This document shows positions 7,710 to 16,429 of a stretch of 64,000 nt of DNA, piece by piece. The first letter of the stretch is position 1. Each line of letters begins with the position of its first letter. This DNA is from Hoeflea sp. (GTDB lineage Bacteria > Pseudomonadota > Alphaproteobacteria > Rhizobiales > Rhizobiaceae). The DNA is taken from the NCBI GenBank assembly GCA_020637795.1, contig JACKJT010000003.1, positions 310,001-374,000 on the forward strand, read 5' to 3'. A model generated the notes under the pieces. The model searched no databases. It had not been told where the DNA came from and worked only from the letters and a program-made list of their open reading frames with translations. Both the position numbers and the translations under genes were made by a program.

Positions 7710-9080
7710 GTGATCGAGTTTGTCCTGTTATTTGCGCTGGGTTTTCTGGCCGCCGCTCTGGTTGGCCTGATTGTGGCGCCGATCATCCAGCGCCGCGTGG
7801 TCAGTCTGACCGAGCGCAGGATCCGCGCCAGCGTGCCCCTTTCCGCGGCCGAGATCCGCGCCGACAAGGACATGGCGAGAGCGGCCTTTGCGGCTGAAAA
7901 TGCCCGTCTATCCGTCGATCTCAAGCACAATCGCGACCTGCTCACCGAAAGCGTGGCGCGGGGAACACGACTGAGCAACGAGCTGGTCACCATCCGTGCC
8001 GAAAAGCTCGATGCGGAAAAACGCATCGAGGAGCAGGATGCCGACATTCGCGATCTTCACTCGCAGATAAACGAGCGCGACGCCACGATCACCACCCTGA
8101 CCGGCAATTTCGGCGATGCGGCGCGGCTCGCGGAAGCCCGAAAGCACGAAATCGCCATGCGGGACGACAAGATCAACCGCCTCGGCGCCGAGATCGAGGA
8201 GCTTCGCATCGACGTTGTCACCCTCGACACCGAAGCGGAAAACTTCAAGTCCCAGATCAGGGAACTCCGCACCGAACGCAACGCCTTGCGCGACTCGCTC
8301 AAGGACGCGGAAGCCGCGAGCCGCGATCTGGAAAACCGGCTGAAAAGCAACGACGAGCGGCTGGCTCAAAGCGAGGAGAAGCTCGCCAAGGCGATCACGG
8401 CGCTGACCGATCGCGAGAACGCGCTGGAACGCCGGATCGCCGAGGTCGAGCGGTTCAAGGCGAAGAACCGCGAACTCTCCGACGAGCTGCGGCAAACCAA
8501 GAGCGCGCTCAAGGAAGCCAACAGCCTGGCACGAAAGGCCGCCGTCAGCGGCCGCAACGGTGCCGCGCGGCAGACCCCGCCAACCGCTGTGCCGCCGCAG
8601 ACCGCCAACATCGCCGGTGACGCCGCAGAAAGCGCCGCCACCGAAACACCCGCTCCAGACGCAGCTGAACCGGCGGGCAAGGCCGCGCGGCCAGGCGCCG
8701 AAATTCACCAGATCGCCAGGGACAAGCCTGCCGCCCAACCGAAACCCGCCGTCGATCCGGCGCCCGTAAAACAGGCGGCTGCGGCAAAGTCGCAAGCCAC
8801 CGACGACCTCTCCGAAGACGAAAAGATCGACCGTCTTCGCGCCCGCCAGGCGGCGCTGATCGAGCGATTGCTGAAAGCCGACAGCAGCGGCAACGACGCG
8901 GCGCTGCGGCGCGAGATCGCCACCGTTGCCGCGATGATGGTGGAACTGACCGCCAGCAGGGACGGCGATGCTTCGCCGATCTACAACATCCTCAAGGGCA
9001 GCGAAGACCCCGTCCAGCCTGGCAGCTCCGAGCCGAGCCTAGCCGCCCGCGCCCGGGAGATGCTAGCCGGCAATGGGTGA
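7710..9080 (+). CDS. Membrane-anchored coiled-coil protein of unknown function
   Basis: 456 residues from a GTG start at 7710; no better start was seen. One N-terminal membrane segment (about residues 3-25, FVLLFALGFLAAALVGLIVA) is followed by a long coiled coil (about 60-280) dense in Glu, Arg, Lys, Asp and Leu. An Ala/Pro-rich linker covers about 285-360 and a short helical C-terminus follows (EDEKIDRLRARQAALIERLL). The layout suggests a membrane-tethered scaffold facing the cytoplasm. Conservation across rhizobia next to eipA is likely but not verified. No enzymatic motif was seen. Confidence 0.8.
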   Translation: MIEFVLLFALGFLAAALVGLIVAPIIQRRVVSLTERRIRASVPLSAAEIRADKDMARAAFAAENARLSVDLKHNRDLLTESVARGTRLSNELVTIRAEKLDAEKRIEEQDADIRDLHSQINERDATITTLTGNFGDAARLAEARKHEIAMRDDKINRLGAEIEELRIDVVTLDTEAENFKSQIRELRTERNALRDSLKDAEAASRDLENRLKSNDERLAQSEEKLAKAITALTDRENALERRIAEVERFKAKNRELSDELRQTKSALKEANSLARKAAVSGRNGAARQTPPTAVPPQTANIAGDAAESAATETPAPDAAEPAGKAARPGAEIHQIARDKPAAQPKPAVDPAPVKQAAAAKSQATDDLSEDEKIDRLRARQAALIERLLKADSSGNDAALRREIATVAAMMVELTASRDGDASPIYNILKGSEDPVQPGSSEPSLAARAREMLAGNG

Positions 9081-9114
9081 GACGGTTGCTGGCGGCTGAC
9101 CGGCAAAGCCCTGC

Positions 9115-9960
9115 CTAGCTTCCCGCCCGGCCCATGCGGGTCGAGGCATGCCACAGCGCGATGCCGCTGGCGGTGGCGACATTCAGACTGTCCATCCCCG
9201 GCGCCTGCTCGATCCTCAGCGTCCTGATCCGTGCAATGAGTTCGGCGGGCAACCCCTCGCCCTCGGTGCCGGCAAGCAGCGCCAGGCGTTGGCCCGGCTG
9301 AAAGCTGCTCAGCGCTTGCGTGCCGCGCGGCGACAGCCCGGCAACCTCGAAGCCGTGCGCGGCAAGCGCGGTCACCATTTCCCCGGTCGAGCCGGCCCGG
9401 CAGAACGGCACCCTCAGCGCCGCCCCGACCGAAACCCGGATCGCCTTGCGATAGAGCGGATCGCAGCAGCTGGTATCGAGCACGACGCCGTCGGCGCCGA
9501 ACACCCCGGCATTGCGGAAGATGCCGCCGATATTGTCGTGATTGGCGATGCCGCAGGCGGCCACAAGCAAGGCCTTCTCGGGCAGACCCGACAGGAAATC
9601 ATCAAACGAGCCTGCAGGCAGGTGCCGCCCGACGGCCAGGATGCCGCGATGCATGGCAAAGCCCACCGCTGCATCCAGCACCTCTCGACCGGCGACATAG
9701 ACCGGGCAAGCCGGATCGATCCGGGCGAGAACGTCGCCAAGTCCGTCGACCCGGTTTTCGAGGATCAGCGCCTTCTCGAGTACGAACCGCCTGGCGCCGG
9801 CCTCGGCATCCATGAGCGCCTGCAGCACCACCCGGCCCTCGGCGATGAAGCGGTCGCCGCGGCCGGCCAGATCGCGGTCGCGCATCGCGGTGAACTCGGC
9901 AATACGCGGGTCTGACGGATCCTCGATCCTGATCAGCCGCGCCCGGCTTTCCGGCTCCAT
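9115..9960 (-). CDS. TrmH/SpoU-family RNA methyltransferase
   Basis: 281 residues. An N-terminal L30e-like substrate-binding part (about 20-110) is followed by a SPOUT knot domain with all three motifs: NHDNIGGIFRNAGVFG, LLAGTEGEGLP and MDSLNVATASGIALW. These enzymes 2'-O-methylate ribose in tRNA or rRNA using SAM. The target (for example 23S G2251-like or a tRNA position) cannot be assigned. It is followed upstream, within 2 bp, by a small membrane-protein gene on the same strand, so the two are probably co-transcribed. Confidence 0.9.
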   Translation of the reverse strand: MEPESRARLIRIEDPSDPRIAEFTAMRDRDLAGRGDRFIAEGRVVLQALMDAEAGARRFVLEKALILENRVDGLGDVLARIDPACPVYVAGREVLDAAVGFAMHRGILAVGRHLPAGSFDDFLSGLPEKALLVAACGIANHDNIGGIFRNAGVFGADGVVLDTSCCDPLYRKAIRVSVGAALRVPFCRAGSTGEMVTALAAHGFEVAGLSPRGTQALSSFQPGQRLALLAGTEGEGLPAELIARIRTLRIEQAPGMDSLNVATASGIALWHASTRMGRAGS

Positions 9961-9962
9961 GG

Positions 9963-10358
9963 TCAGCGGCTGATGACGACGATGTCGCTGACGATGCGCC
10001 CGACCGAGAGATCGTGCACGATGACGCGGCGCGAACCGTCGGCGGCGCGGCCGAAGAAGCCGATCCGGTTGCCGTCGAGCGTCACACTTTCGACGACGAA
10101 GCCGGCCGGCAGCGCCGCCACGCCCTCGACCGGCGCGTCGGAGGGAACGCTGCCCGCCGAACCTGCCACCTGCGCGGCGCCGGCGGCCGGATCGTCCCTG
10201 CTCGTGAATTTATAGACAATCGCGCCCAGCACGGTCATAAGACCGATGAACATGATGCCGATCGACACGGCCAGCAGCCGGACCATCTTGCGCCGGACTT
10301 TTTCCATCTCTGGATCAAGCGGCTTCTCGTCGAGATCGTCCTCGTTGATTTTCGACAT
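9963..10358 (-). CDS. Small single-span membrane protein (DUF6476-like)
   Basis: About 131 residues. A charged cytoplasmic N-terminus (KINEDDLDEKPLDPEMEKVR) leads into one membrane span (about residues 25-48, VRLLAVSIGIMFIGLMTVLGAIVY), then a periplasmic domain ending VIVHDLSVGRIVSDIVVISR. The family is widespread but uncharacterised in rhizobia; the DUF number is from memory. The start could be 10358 or 10364 (two ATGs). It is head-to-head with the RluD-type gene, with only about 30 bp between starts. Confidence 0.75.
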   Translation of the reverse strand: MSKINEDDLDEKPLDPEMEKVRRKMVRLLAVSIGIMFIGLMTVLGAIVYKFTSRDDPAAGAAQVAGSAGSVPSDAPVEGVAALPAGFVVESVTLDGNRIGFFGRAADGSRRVIVHDLSVGRIVSDIVVISR

Positions 10359-10387
10359 TTCCATTCCTTGCCGGGCGGACCCTGATA

Positions 10388-11455
10388 GTGAAGAACGCGA
10401 CACCGTTTACCGAAGCCGAGACCGATAGGGAAGCCCAGGATGCTCTCAACGGCGAGGCGGGCAAGCAGACGCTCATCGCCGGCGACGATGCCGAAGGCCG
10501 TCTCGACGCCTGGCTGGCGGCCGAACTGGAGCCCGACCTGTCGCGCAGCCGCATCAAGGCGCTGATCGAGGCCGGTGCAGTCACCGTCAACGGCGTGGCG
10601 GCGAAACAGGCCAAGCACAAGATCCATCCCGGCGACCGGGTCGAGCTCGACATGCCCGAACCCGAGGAGGCCGATCCCGTCGGCGAGGACATCCCGCTCG
10701 AGATCCTCTACGAGGACGACGATCTCATCGTCATCAACAAGCAGGCGGGCCTCGTGGTGCATCCGGGCGCCGGCAACTGGACCGGCACCTTGGTCAATGC
10801 GCTGATTTACCATTGCGGCGACAGCCTGTCGGGCATCGGCGGCGTCAAGCGGCCCGGCATCGTCCACCGGCTCGACCGCGACACCACCGGGGTGATGGTG
10901 GTGGCCAAGAACGACAACGCCCATCGCCATCTGTCCGAACAATTTGCCGACCATGGCCTCACCGGCCCGCTCGAACGCGCCTACCAGGCCATCGTCTGGG
11001 GCAAGCCGCAGGGGCTGAAGGGCACCATCAACGCCAGCCTCGGCCGCGCCCGCGACCGCATCCGCCGCGCCGTGCGCACCGATCACGGCGACGATGTCCG
11101 CCATGCGGTGACCCATTACCTGGTCTGCGAGCGCTATGCCGAACAGCCGGACGGCACCTGCGCCGCCAGCCTCGTCGAGTGCCGGCTGGAAACCGGCCGC
11201 ACCCACCAGATCCGCGTCCACATGGCCCATATCGGCCATCCGCTGATCGGCGACAACGATTATGGCGGCGCCTTTCGCACCAAGGCCAACCGGCTGCCCG
11301 ACGACATCCGCGAGATCGTCAACGCCTTTCCGCGCCAGGCGCTGCACGCCTTCCTCTTGGTGTTCGAGCATCCCGCGACCGGCGAAACGCTGCGCTTCGA
11401 GGCCCCGCTTCCCGCCGACATGGAAGAGCTGCGCGCGGCGCTTTCGCGGCTCTGA
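10388..11455 (+). CDS. RluD-type 23S rRNA pseudouridine synthase (RluA family)
   Basis: 355 residues from a GTG. An N-terminal S4 RNA-binding domain (about 35-100, RLDAWLAAELEPDLSRSRIKAL) is followed by the RluA catalytic domain. Its signature HRLDRDTTGVMVVAKN carries the catalytic Asp (second D of LDRD). Further motifs are ETGRTHQIRVHMAHIGHPLIGD. It isomerises specific uridines in large-subunit rRNA; the RluD assignment fits the S4 domain and size. It is located just before rpoH on the same strand, 164 bp apart, an order common in rhizobia. Confidence 0.9.
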   Translation: MKNATPFTEAETDREAQDALNGEAGKQTLIAGDDAEGRLDAWLAAELEPDLSRSRIKALIEAGAVTVNGVAAKQAKHKIHPGDRVELDMPEPEEADPVGEDIPLEILYEDDDLIVINKQAGLVVHPGAGNWTGTLVNALIYHCGDSLSGIGGVKRPGIVHRLDRDTTGVMVVAKNDNAHRHLSEQFADHGLTGPLERAYQAIVWGKPQGLKGTINASLGRARDRIRRAVRTDHGDDVRHAVTHYLVCERYAEQPDGTCAASLVECRLETGRTHQIRVHMAHIGHPLIGDNDYGGAFRTKANRLPDDIREIVNAFPRQALHAFLLVFEHPATGETLRFEAPLPADMEELRAALSRL

Positions 11456-11500
11456 CCCGGCCCGCAATCCGCCCTTCACGCGTCCGTGATGGACCTTGCA

Positions 11501-11528
11501 CTTGAACCCGCGTTTCGCCACAATTAAA
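11501..11528 (+). promoter_or_regulatory. Candidate rpoH promoter
   Basis: CTTGAA at 11501-11506 and ATTAAA at 11523-11528 are separated by 16 bp, about 90 bp before the rpoH start. CTTGAA is also the core of sigma-32 minus-35 boxes, so autoregulation is possible. This is only a motif match. Confidence 0.3.
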
Positions 11529-11619
11529 TGCCACCTGAGGAAAGCCCGGATGCGATGTTCGGTCCGGGCCTTCAGGCTTGCCGAAAGGAAGCCGGAAATC
11601 GGGATAAGGGGGTGCTGTC

Positions 11620-12522
11620 ATGGCCCAAGTCAAATTGCCGTCCATTTCCGCGGGCGAGAACGGTCTCAATCGCTATCTTGCCGAGATCCGCAAGTTCCCC
11701 ATGCTGGAACCGCAGGAAGAATACATGCTGGCCAAGCGGTTCCTCGAGCACGAGGACACCAAGGCCGCCCACAAGCTCGTCACCTCGCATCTGCGCCTGG
11801 TCGCCAAGATCGCCATGGGCTATCGCGGCTACGGCCTGCCGATCGGCGAAGTGATCTCCGAGGGCAATGTCGGGCTGATGCAGGCAGTGAAGAAATTCGA
11901 CCCCGAGCGCGGCTTTCGCCTCGCCACCTACGCCATGTGGTGGATCAAGGCCTCGATCCAGGAATACATCCTGCGCTCGTGGTCGCTCGTCAAGATGGGC
12001 ACCACCGCCAACCAGAAGCGGCTGTTCTTCAACCTGCGCAAGGTGAAGAGCCGCATCCAGGCCGTCGAGGACGGCGATCTGCGCCCCGACCAGGTGGCCG
12101 AGATCGCCACCAAGCTCAACGTCTCGGAGGAGGAGGTCATCTCGATGAACCGCCGCCTCTCCGGCGATGCCTCGCTCAATTCGCCGATCCGCGCCAGCGA
12201 GGGTGAATCCGGCCAGTGGCAGGACTGGCTTGTCGATGAATCCGACAGCCAGGAAGACATGCTGGTCGAGCAGGACGAACTGGAAACCCGCCGCGCCATG
12301 CTCAAGAGCGCGCTGTCGGTGCTCAACGAGCGCGAAAAGCGCATCTTCGAGGCCCGCCGCCTGCGCGACGACCCGATCACGCTGGAGGATCTCTCCACCG
12401 AGTTCGACATTTCTCGCGAGCGCGTCCGCCAGATCGAGGTCCGCGCCTTCGAGAAGGTCCAGGACGCGGTGCAGAAGGCCGCCGCCGCCCGCGACAAGGC
12501 GCTGGTGACCGTCGAGGACTGA
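11620..12522 (+). CDS. rpoH: RNA polymerase heat-shock sigma factor RpoH (sigma-32)
   Basis: 300 residues, group 3 sigma-70 family. Region 2 (about 50-120) contains HLRLVAKIAMGYRGYGLPIG and EGNVGLMQAVKKFD. The RpoH box, diagnostic for sigma-32, is NQKRLFFNLRK at about 128-138. Region 4 HTH is at about 245-290 (LEDLSTEFDISRERVRQIEV). It directs transcription of chaperone and protease genes, including ftsH-type and clp genes, on heat shock. Rhizobia often have two copies; this one resembles rpoH1. A terminator follows. Confidence 0.96.
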   Translation: MAQVKLPSISAGENGLNRYLAEIRKFPMLEPQEEYMLAKRFLEHEDTKAAHKLVTSHLRLVAKIAMGYRGYGLPIGEVISEGNVGLMQAVKKFDPERGFRLATYAMWWIKASIQEYILRSWSLVKMGTTANQKRLFFNLRKVKSRIQAVEDGDLRPDQVAEIATKLNVSEEEVISMNRRLSGDASLNSPIRASEGESGQWQDWLVDESDSQEDMLVEQDELETRRAMLKSALSVLNEREKRIFEARRLRDDPITLEDLSTEFDISRERVRQIEVRAFEKVQDAVQKAAAARDKALVTVED

Positions 12523-12549
12523 GCCCCAGGCCCGCAGGACCAGACATCG

Positions 12550-12587
12550 AAACCCCGGAGGCGGAGACGCTTCCGGGTTTTTTTGTG
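12550..12587 (+). terminator. Rho-independent terminator of rpoH
   Basis: AACCC-CGGAGGCG pairs with CGCTTCCG-GGTT around a GAGA loop, followed by seven T, about 30 bp past the rpoH stop. Confidence 0.85.
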
Positions 12588-12610
12588 TGCAGCCCATCAT
12601 CGTCCGTCCG

Positions 12611-12679
12611 CCGCCCCCTCACCTACAAAATCGCGGTCTTAGCGCAGCTAAGTCGCAGATTTTGTAGGTGAGGGGGCGG
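12611..12679. repeat. Long perfect inverted repeat (22-bp arms)
   Basis: The arms at 12611-12632 and 12658-12679 are perfect 22-bp inverted copies (CCGCCCCCTCACCTACAAAA at the outer left). The 25-bp centre folds further (CTTAG/CTAAG around CGCAG, and GCG/CGC), so the whole 69 bp can form one hairpin. It lies just past the rpoH terminator at the edge of a gene-poor region. It looks like a dispersed palindromic repeat unit; copy number cannot be judged here. Confidence 0.85.
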
Positions 12680-14204
12680 CACCCCGTCCCTGCCCCCATT
12701 CACCCCACGCCAAACCCCCGCGCGCGAAAACAAAATCTCGCCGGCGGCTTGGGGCACTCTCTCTGTCCGGCAAATCATCCGGACTCGTGGGGCGCGGGCA
12801 ACGGCCCGGTGGTATTGGATAGAAGTGGATTTGCGCGTTAACCCGCGCCCCACCGGTGAGGGTCGCCCGCGCCTTCCGGGCGCGAGGCCGGCTGTCCTTC
12901 AAGCGAAGCGTGACGCGAGCCCTGGGCGGCTTCGTCGCGTTCGGAGCTTCGGGGACCGAACACCGCCCTCTCCCACCCGGGCCCGGCGGGATCACCCGTC
13001 AGGCCCGGCAGGGACTTGTAAGGCCGGCGTTTGCGGTGACGCAGCAGGCCCTGGCGGGCAGCCGGCCCGGGCAGGGCTGCGGATCAAACGCCGCCGGAGG
13101 GCGACCCGGAGGCCGCCCGACCGTTCCGGCCATTCGCGCTGGAGATGCCCTCGGCCAGATCCACCTCGATCCGGCAGGCCCCCGCGCTGACCGGGGTTTA
13201 GCTTCGCAAGCTTCCGGCCCGCGGGTACGGCCCCCGCCAACCGGAACTCACCGCCTCCCGCCGGCCCGGGCTCCGTCAGCCCCGGCCATCCGTTCAGGAC
13301 GGAAGGTCGGGAAAGTGTGGCACGGGTGGAGAGGGTGTGGAAGAAATTGGGGAGTTTTTGCGGTGTGGGGGCGTCGATTGTTTCGGGAACGCGTAACCGA
13401 AATGGGGCTGACAGCGGACAGGCAGCCTCTTGTGTTCGGGAAACAATGGCGGGCATTTCACCCGGACGCATCGATTTTGCCAGCGGGCTCTGCAAAGTTG
13501 TCCACTCAGGCATTTGGAACTGATGCTTTCGGCCCATTGCTGCTCTTGAACGATGATGCAGCGAATGGCAGGTCCGGGTCGGGTTTGACGGTTTCCGGCT
13601 TGTCGCTGCCGGCAGGGTGGCCGCTGTTTACGCGCCCTGGCGGTATCCTGATGGTGCCATTCGCGTACCGGCAGTCTTTCCCTGGAAATGGCCAATGCTG
13701 GTGAAAGGCGGCTTTGGGCCGTAACCTGTCAGGCAGCTTGTTGGAACGAAGTCCGGAAAGCAGACATTGCGCGTTGACAGCCGCGGCGTCACTTACGGCC
13801 CAAAGCCGACAGTGGGGTGGTGCGCAGCAGACGGCATCGAGGGGCCTAACTGTGCAACGCGGCGAATGACCGCTGGCAGACTTCGGCGCAATACTTCGTT
13901 GTCTATGAGGGGCTGAATTTTACCTTACGTAAGTGAACACACAGACTTATTTGCGGTATTAGTATTTTGTGGTGACGCGCCCGATCAGGCTGCGCCGCCG
14001 AGGATAAGCGGCAGTGCGAAAAAGATCGGCTTTCGCAGTCGGACCAATTTAACTCAGTGGTGATCGGGAGGCGTGTAAAGACTGCCATTCTGCCAGAATA
14101 GTGAGATGTTCTCTCTGAGCCCAGCATGACTGTTGACCTGCTGGCTTATGTTAGCGAGTCCTCGATGAGGGGAGAATTGGATTACCCAATAAAAATCAGG
14201 AAGC
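12680..14204. other. 1.5-kb stretch without a convincing gene
   Basis: Frames here have no recognisable domains and no ribosome site. The first part (to about 13300) is very GC-rich; from about 13700 the GC content falls to near 50%. A 12-bp inverted repeat, GTGGGGCGCGGG (12787-12798) and its complement (12842-12853), lies near the left side. Segments at 13440-13890 (for example GCAGCGAATGGCAG and CGGCGAATGACCGCTGGCAG) resemble degenerate non-coding sequence seen again at 16840-17020. This looks like the left part of an accessory region. Confidence 0.55.
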
Positions 14205-15230
14205 ATGATGACCACCCTACCCCTTGCATGGATTGTCAGTATTTTGACCTCAATTGCTGCATTTGCGTTGTCTCAAGACACGCGCATACCTTTCTTGGCG
14301 CGATTTTTCTTTTGTGCTTTCCTGCTAACGCTGGCCACCGCTGGCTTGCTACTGGGGCTTCGACTTTCATTTGACACGACGTGGGCAGCGGACCTTCAGC
14401 CGTTGGTGGCGGTGATGATTGCGCCGTCGGCCTATCTTGGTTTCGAGGCATTGACCCAAAACGGTGCATATGAATGGCGAAAACCGCTGTTCGTGAACGG
14501 TGTTCCTGTTGTCTTGGCTCAGGTCGCTATAATGTCAGACCTCCCAGTGTCCGCGGATGTGTTCATCCTGGGTATTACAAGTATCTATCTTTTTCGGATG
14601 GCACGGCTATTGCCCTGTACCGCGGATGATTTCGTGCATGTTGCCCCGCACGCGCTGCGTATTTTGCGCTCCGCAGTATATGCTACGATCTTGCTGCTCG
14701 GTTTGATGGTTGCCTCCGACCTTTTGGTCGTTGTTGCCAGCATGCTGGCGGGAGATGCCATTGTTCTGAGATTTTTGACCGGACTATCAGGTGTATTCAC
14801 GGCATTTATCTTTGTTGTCGCCCTTGTTGGGGCTCCAATGTTGTTGCGGTCTACAAAAGCCAGCCTTGCCAGCCCGGAGGGTCCCTCTGACAGCGATCGT
14901 ACAATGCTGGCCAAACTCGATGCGTTCATGAATGATACAAACATCTACACAGACAGCAATTTGACGCTTGCACGCGTAGCGCGGAGGTTGTCGGTTCCAG
15001 TCCGAGATGTCTCAACCGCGATTAACCGGATAACGGGCGAAAATTTTTCTCGTTACATCAACGGCTTTCGTGTCCGTCATGCCCAAGATGCCTTGCGCGA
15101 TACAGAACTGCCGATCACAGAGGTGATGTTTGAATCCGGATTTGTCAGTAAATCAAGTTTCAATACCGAATTTCGGCGGATAACCGGGCGGACGCCAACG
15201 GAGTTTCGTTCAGGCAGGGCAAACGATTAA
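14205..15230 (+). CDS. AraC-family regulator with N-terminal membrane domain
   Basis: 341 residues. The N-terminal 210 residues contain about six to seven hydrophobic segments (for example LTLATAGLLLGL, SAVYATILLLGLMVASDLLVV, FTAFIFVVALVGAPMLL). The C-terminal AraC DNA-binding domain (about 235-340) has two HTH motifs: LTLARVARRLSVPVRDVSTAI and ITEVMFESGFVSKSSFNTEF. It is a membrane-tethered regulator that may sense a membrane or periplasmic signal directly. AGGA precedes the ATG. GC content is well below that of the core genes, which suggests transfer. It converges on the secreted protein gene. Confidence 0.88.
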   Translation: MMTTLPLAWIVSILTSIAAFALSQDTRIPFLARFFFCAFLLTLATAGLLLGLRLSFDTTWAADLQPLVAVMIAPSAYLGFEALTQNGAYEWRKPLFVNGVPVVLAQVAIMSDLPVSADVFILGITSIYLFRMARLLPCTADDFVHVAPHALRILRSAVYATILLLGLMVASDLLVVVASMLAGDAIVLRFLTGLSGVFTAFIFVVALVGAPMLLRSTKASLASPEGPSDSDRTMLAKLDAFMNDTNIYTDSNLTLARVARRLSVPVRDVSTAINRITGENFSRYINGFRVRHAQDALRDTELPITEVMFESGFVSKSSFNTEFRRITGRTPTEFRSGRAND

Positions 15231-15255
15231 TATCATCCACCCTGCCTGTTCAAGC

Positions 15256-15822
15256 CTACATTTCCGAACAGCTCAAGCGGCTTGTCGTCGAGCCGAAGAC
15301 GTCCGCAACAATGGAAGCTCCCGGATTAAGTACGAAGCCGTGGCTTTCACTCAATCCGCTTTCAATGATGATATCAGCGTCAGTATCATTCATTTGGCTG
15401 CTGATGGCATACATGTCGCTTACGACATCTTCACCGCGCGCCAGTGCCTTTGAAACGCGCGTAGACTGAAGGATCAGACGAATGGGTTGTGTAACCTGGG
15501 TCGAGACACCGTCGCCCCCAAAATCTCCAGCGACGAAGCGTAGCTGCAGACTTTGACAATCCTGGCTATCGTCACTTCGTATTGTGGCGATGCCACGCCC
15601 CATAACGCCTCGCAGCTGCAGAAGGCTTGCAACACGAGGAGTTTGAATCTGGACAACCCCGTAAGCACCATTAGGTATTTGTTCCCCGGCTTCGGTTTGG
15701 ACAGCGATGCTTGTCGGCCAGATTGCCTGACGGTCGGTCTCTTGGGCGATCGATGCAAGCGGGGTGAAGAGTACAGTCGCTTGCACGACTAAGCGAATAA
15801 ACGGGTTGAGGTGAGTCGGCAT
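15256..15822 (-). CDS. Secreted protein of unknown function
   Basis: 188 residues with a signal peptide (about 1-27, FIRLVVQATVLFTPLASIAQ, cleavage after IAQ or nearby). The mature part is probably beta-rich (GAYGVVQIQTPRVASLLQLR; GFVLNPGASIVADVFGST), with two Cys, in DCQSL and LSCSEM, that may pair. No domain was recognised. ATG 15822 was chosen because it begins the signal peptide and has AGGA upstream; 23 further codons are open before it. It converges with the membrane AraC gene at 25 bp and shares its lower GC content. Confidence 0.65.
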   Translation of the reverse strand: MPTHLNPFIRLVVQATVLFTPLASIAQETDRQAIWPTSIAVQTEAGEQIPNGAYGVVQIQTPRVASLLQLRGVMGRGIATIRSDDSQDCQSLQLRFVAGDFGGDGVSTQVTQPIRLILQSTRVSKALARGEDVVSDMYAISSQMNDTDADIIIESGLSESHGFVLNPGASIVADVFGSTTSRLSCSEM

Positions 15823-15903
15823 TTGGAAAGTCCTTTTGTGCAATGTTGGTAGAGTTGCGGCATGCGGCGGCAACCTCCTGCACTTAGGCAATCGCGGTGT
15901 GTG

Positions 15904-15951
15904 AGAAGCCCAGATACGCGATCTAGAACGTTCGAAATCGCTTTTGCGAAC
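15904..15951. repeat. Degenerate repeat, copy 1
   Basis: A 48-bp segment beginning GAAGCCCAGATACGCGATCT aligns, at about three quarters identity by eye, with 16616-16663 in the same orientation. The two copies flank the GNAT gene at 16001-16429. They may be remnants of a mobile element or a duplicated gene end. Confidence 0.45.
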
Positions 15952-16000
15952 GTGGTCTTCGACCGCAAGCCTTCAATCCCCAATACCCTCTGAACGCTTG

Positions 16001-16429
16001 TTATGAAGCTGACATGGCCATCTTGAAAGTTTCGTCCCCGCTAGCTTCGAACATTCCTTCCCCTGTCACGAAAAAGCCGTATCGTTCATAGAATGGCAGG
16101 CCAATCTTGTTGTCTTTGAAGACCTCCACGGTAAGGGGCCCTTTGATCGCAACAACATGATCGACCATTTCTCGACCCTTGCCCTTGCCGTGCTGAGAAG
16201 GATCGAGAAATAGGCCGCCAATCTCTTTGCCGATCATAGCGATGAAGCCAACTGGGACCCCTTCATCATCCAACACCCACGTTTCGGCATTAGGGAGATA
16301 CAAGCTGCGCATATCCCTGCGCACTTGGTCTCTCACTTCGGACGACAGAAATGGATGCGCAAGCGCCTCTGCGTTATCCCAGATACTGATCAAGGCTTCG
16401 GTGTCTTCGGCTCTGTATTTACGGATCAT
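16001..16429 (-). CDS. GNAT-family N-acetyltransferase (YjaB/RimI-like)
   Basis: 142 residues forming a complete GNAT domain: an N-terminal IRKYRAEDTEALISIWD, the acetyl-CoA pyrophosphate loop QHGKGKGREMVDH (Q-x-x-G-x-G/K pattern) and a C-terminal LPFYERYGFFVTGEG. The YERYGF element is typical of YjaB-type enzymes. Substrate is unknown. It is flanked by two degenerate 48-bp repeats, has lower GC content than core genes and is probably acquired. Confidence 0.85.
   Translation of the reverse strand: MIRKYRAEDTEALISIWDNAEALAHPFLSSEVRDQVRRDMRSLYLPNAETWVLDDEGVPVGFIAMIGKEIGGLFLDPSQHGKGKGREMVDHVVAIKGPLTVEVFKDNKIGLPFYERYGFFVTGEGMFEASGDETFKMAMSAS

Noticed and set aside
13317..13523. Short plus-strand frame (MARVERVWKK...)
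   Set aside because: No ribosome site or recognised domain; lies inside debris-like sequence.
12856..13704. 282-codon frame in the gene-poor stretch, and an overlapping minus-strand frame at 12992-13537
   Set aside because: No ribosome site, no domain, high-GC low-complexity first half; both frames probably chance.
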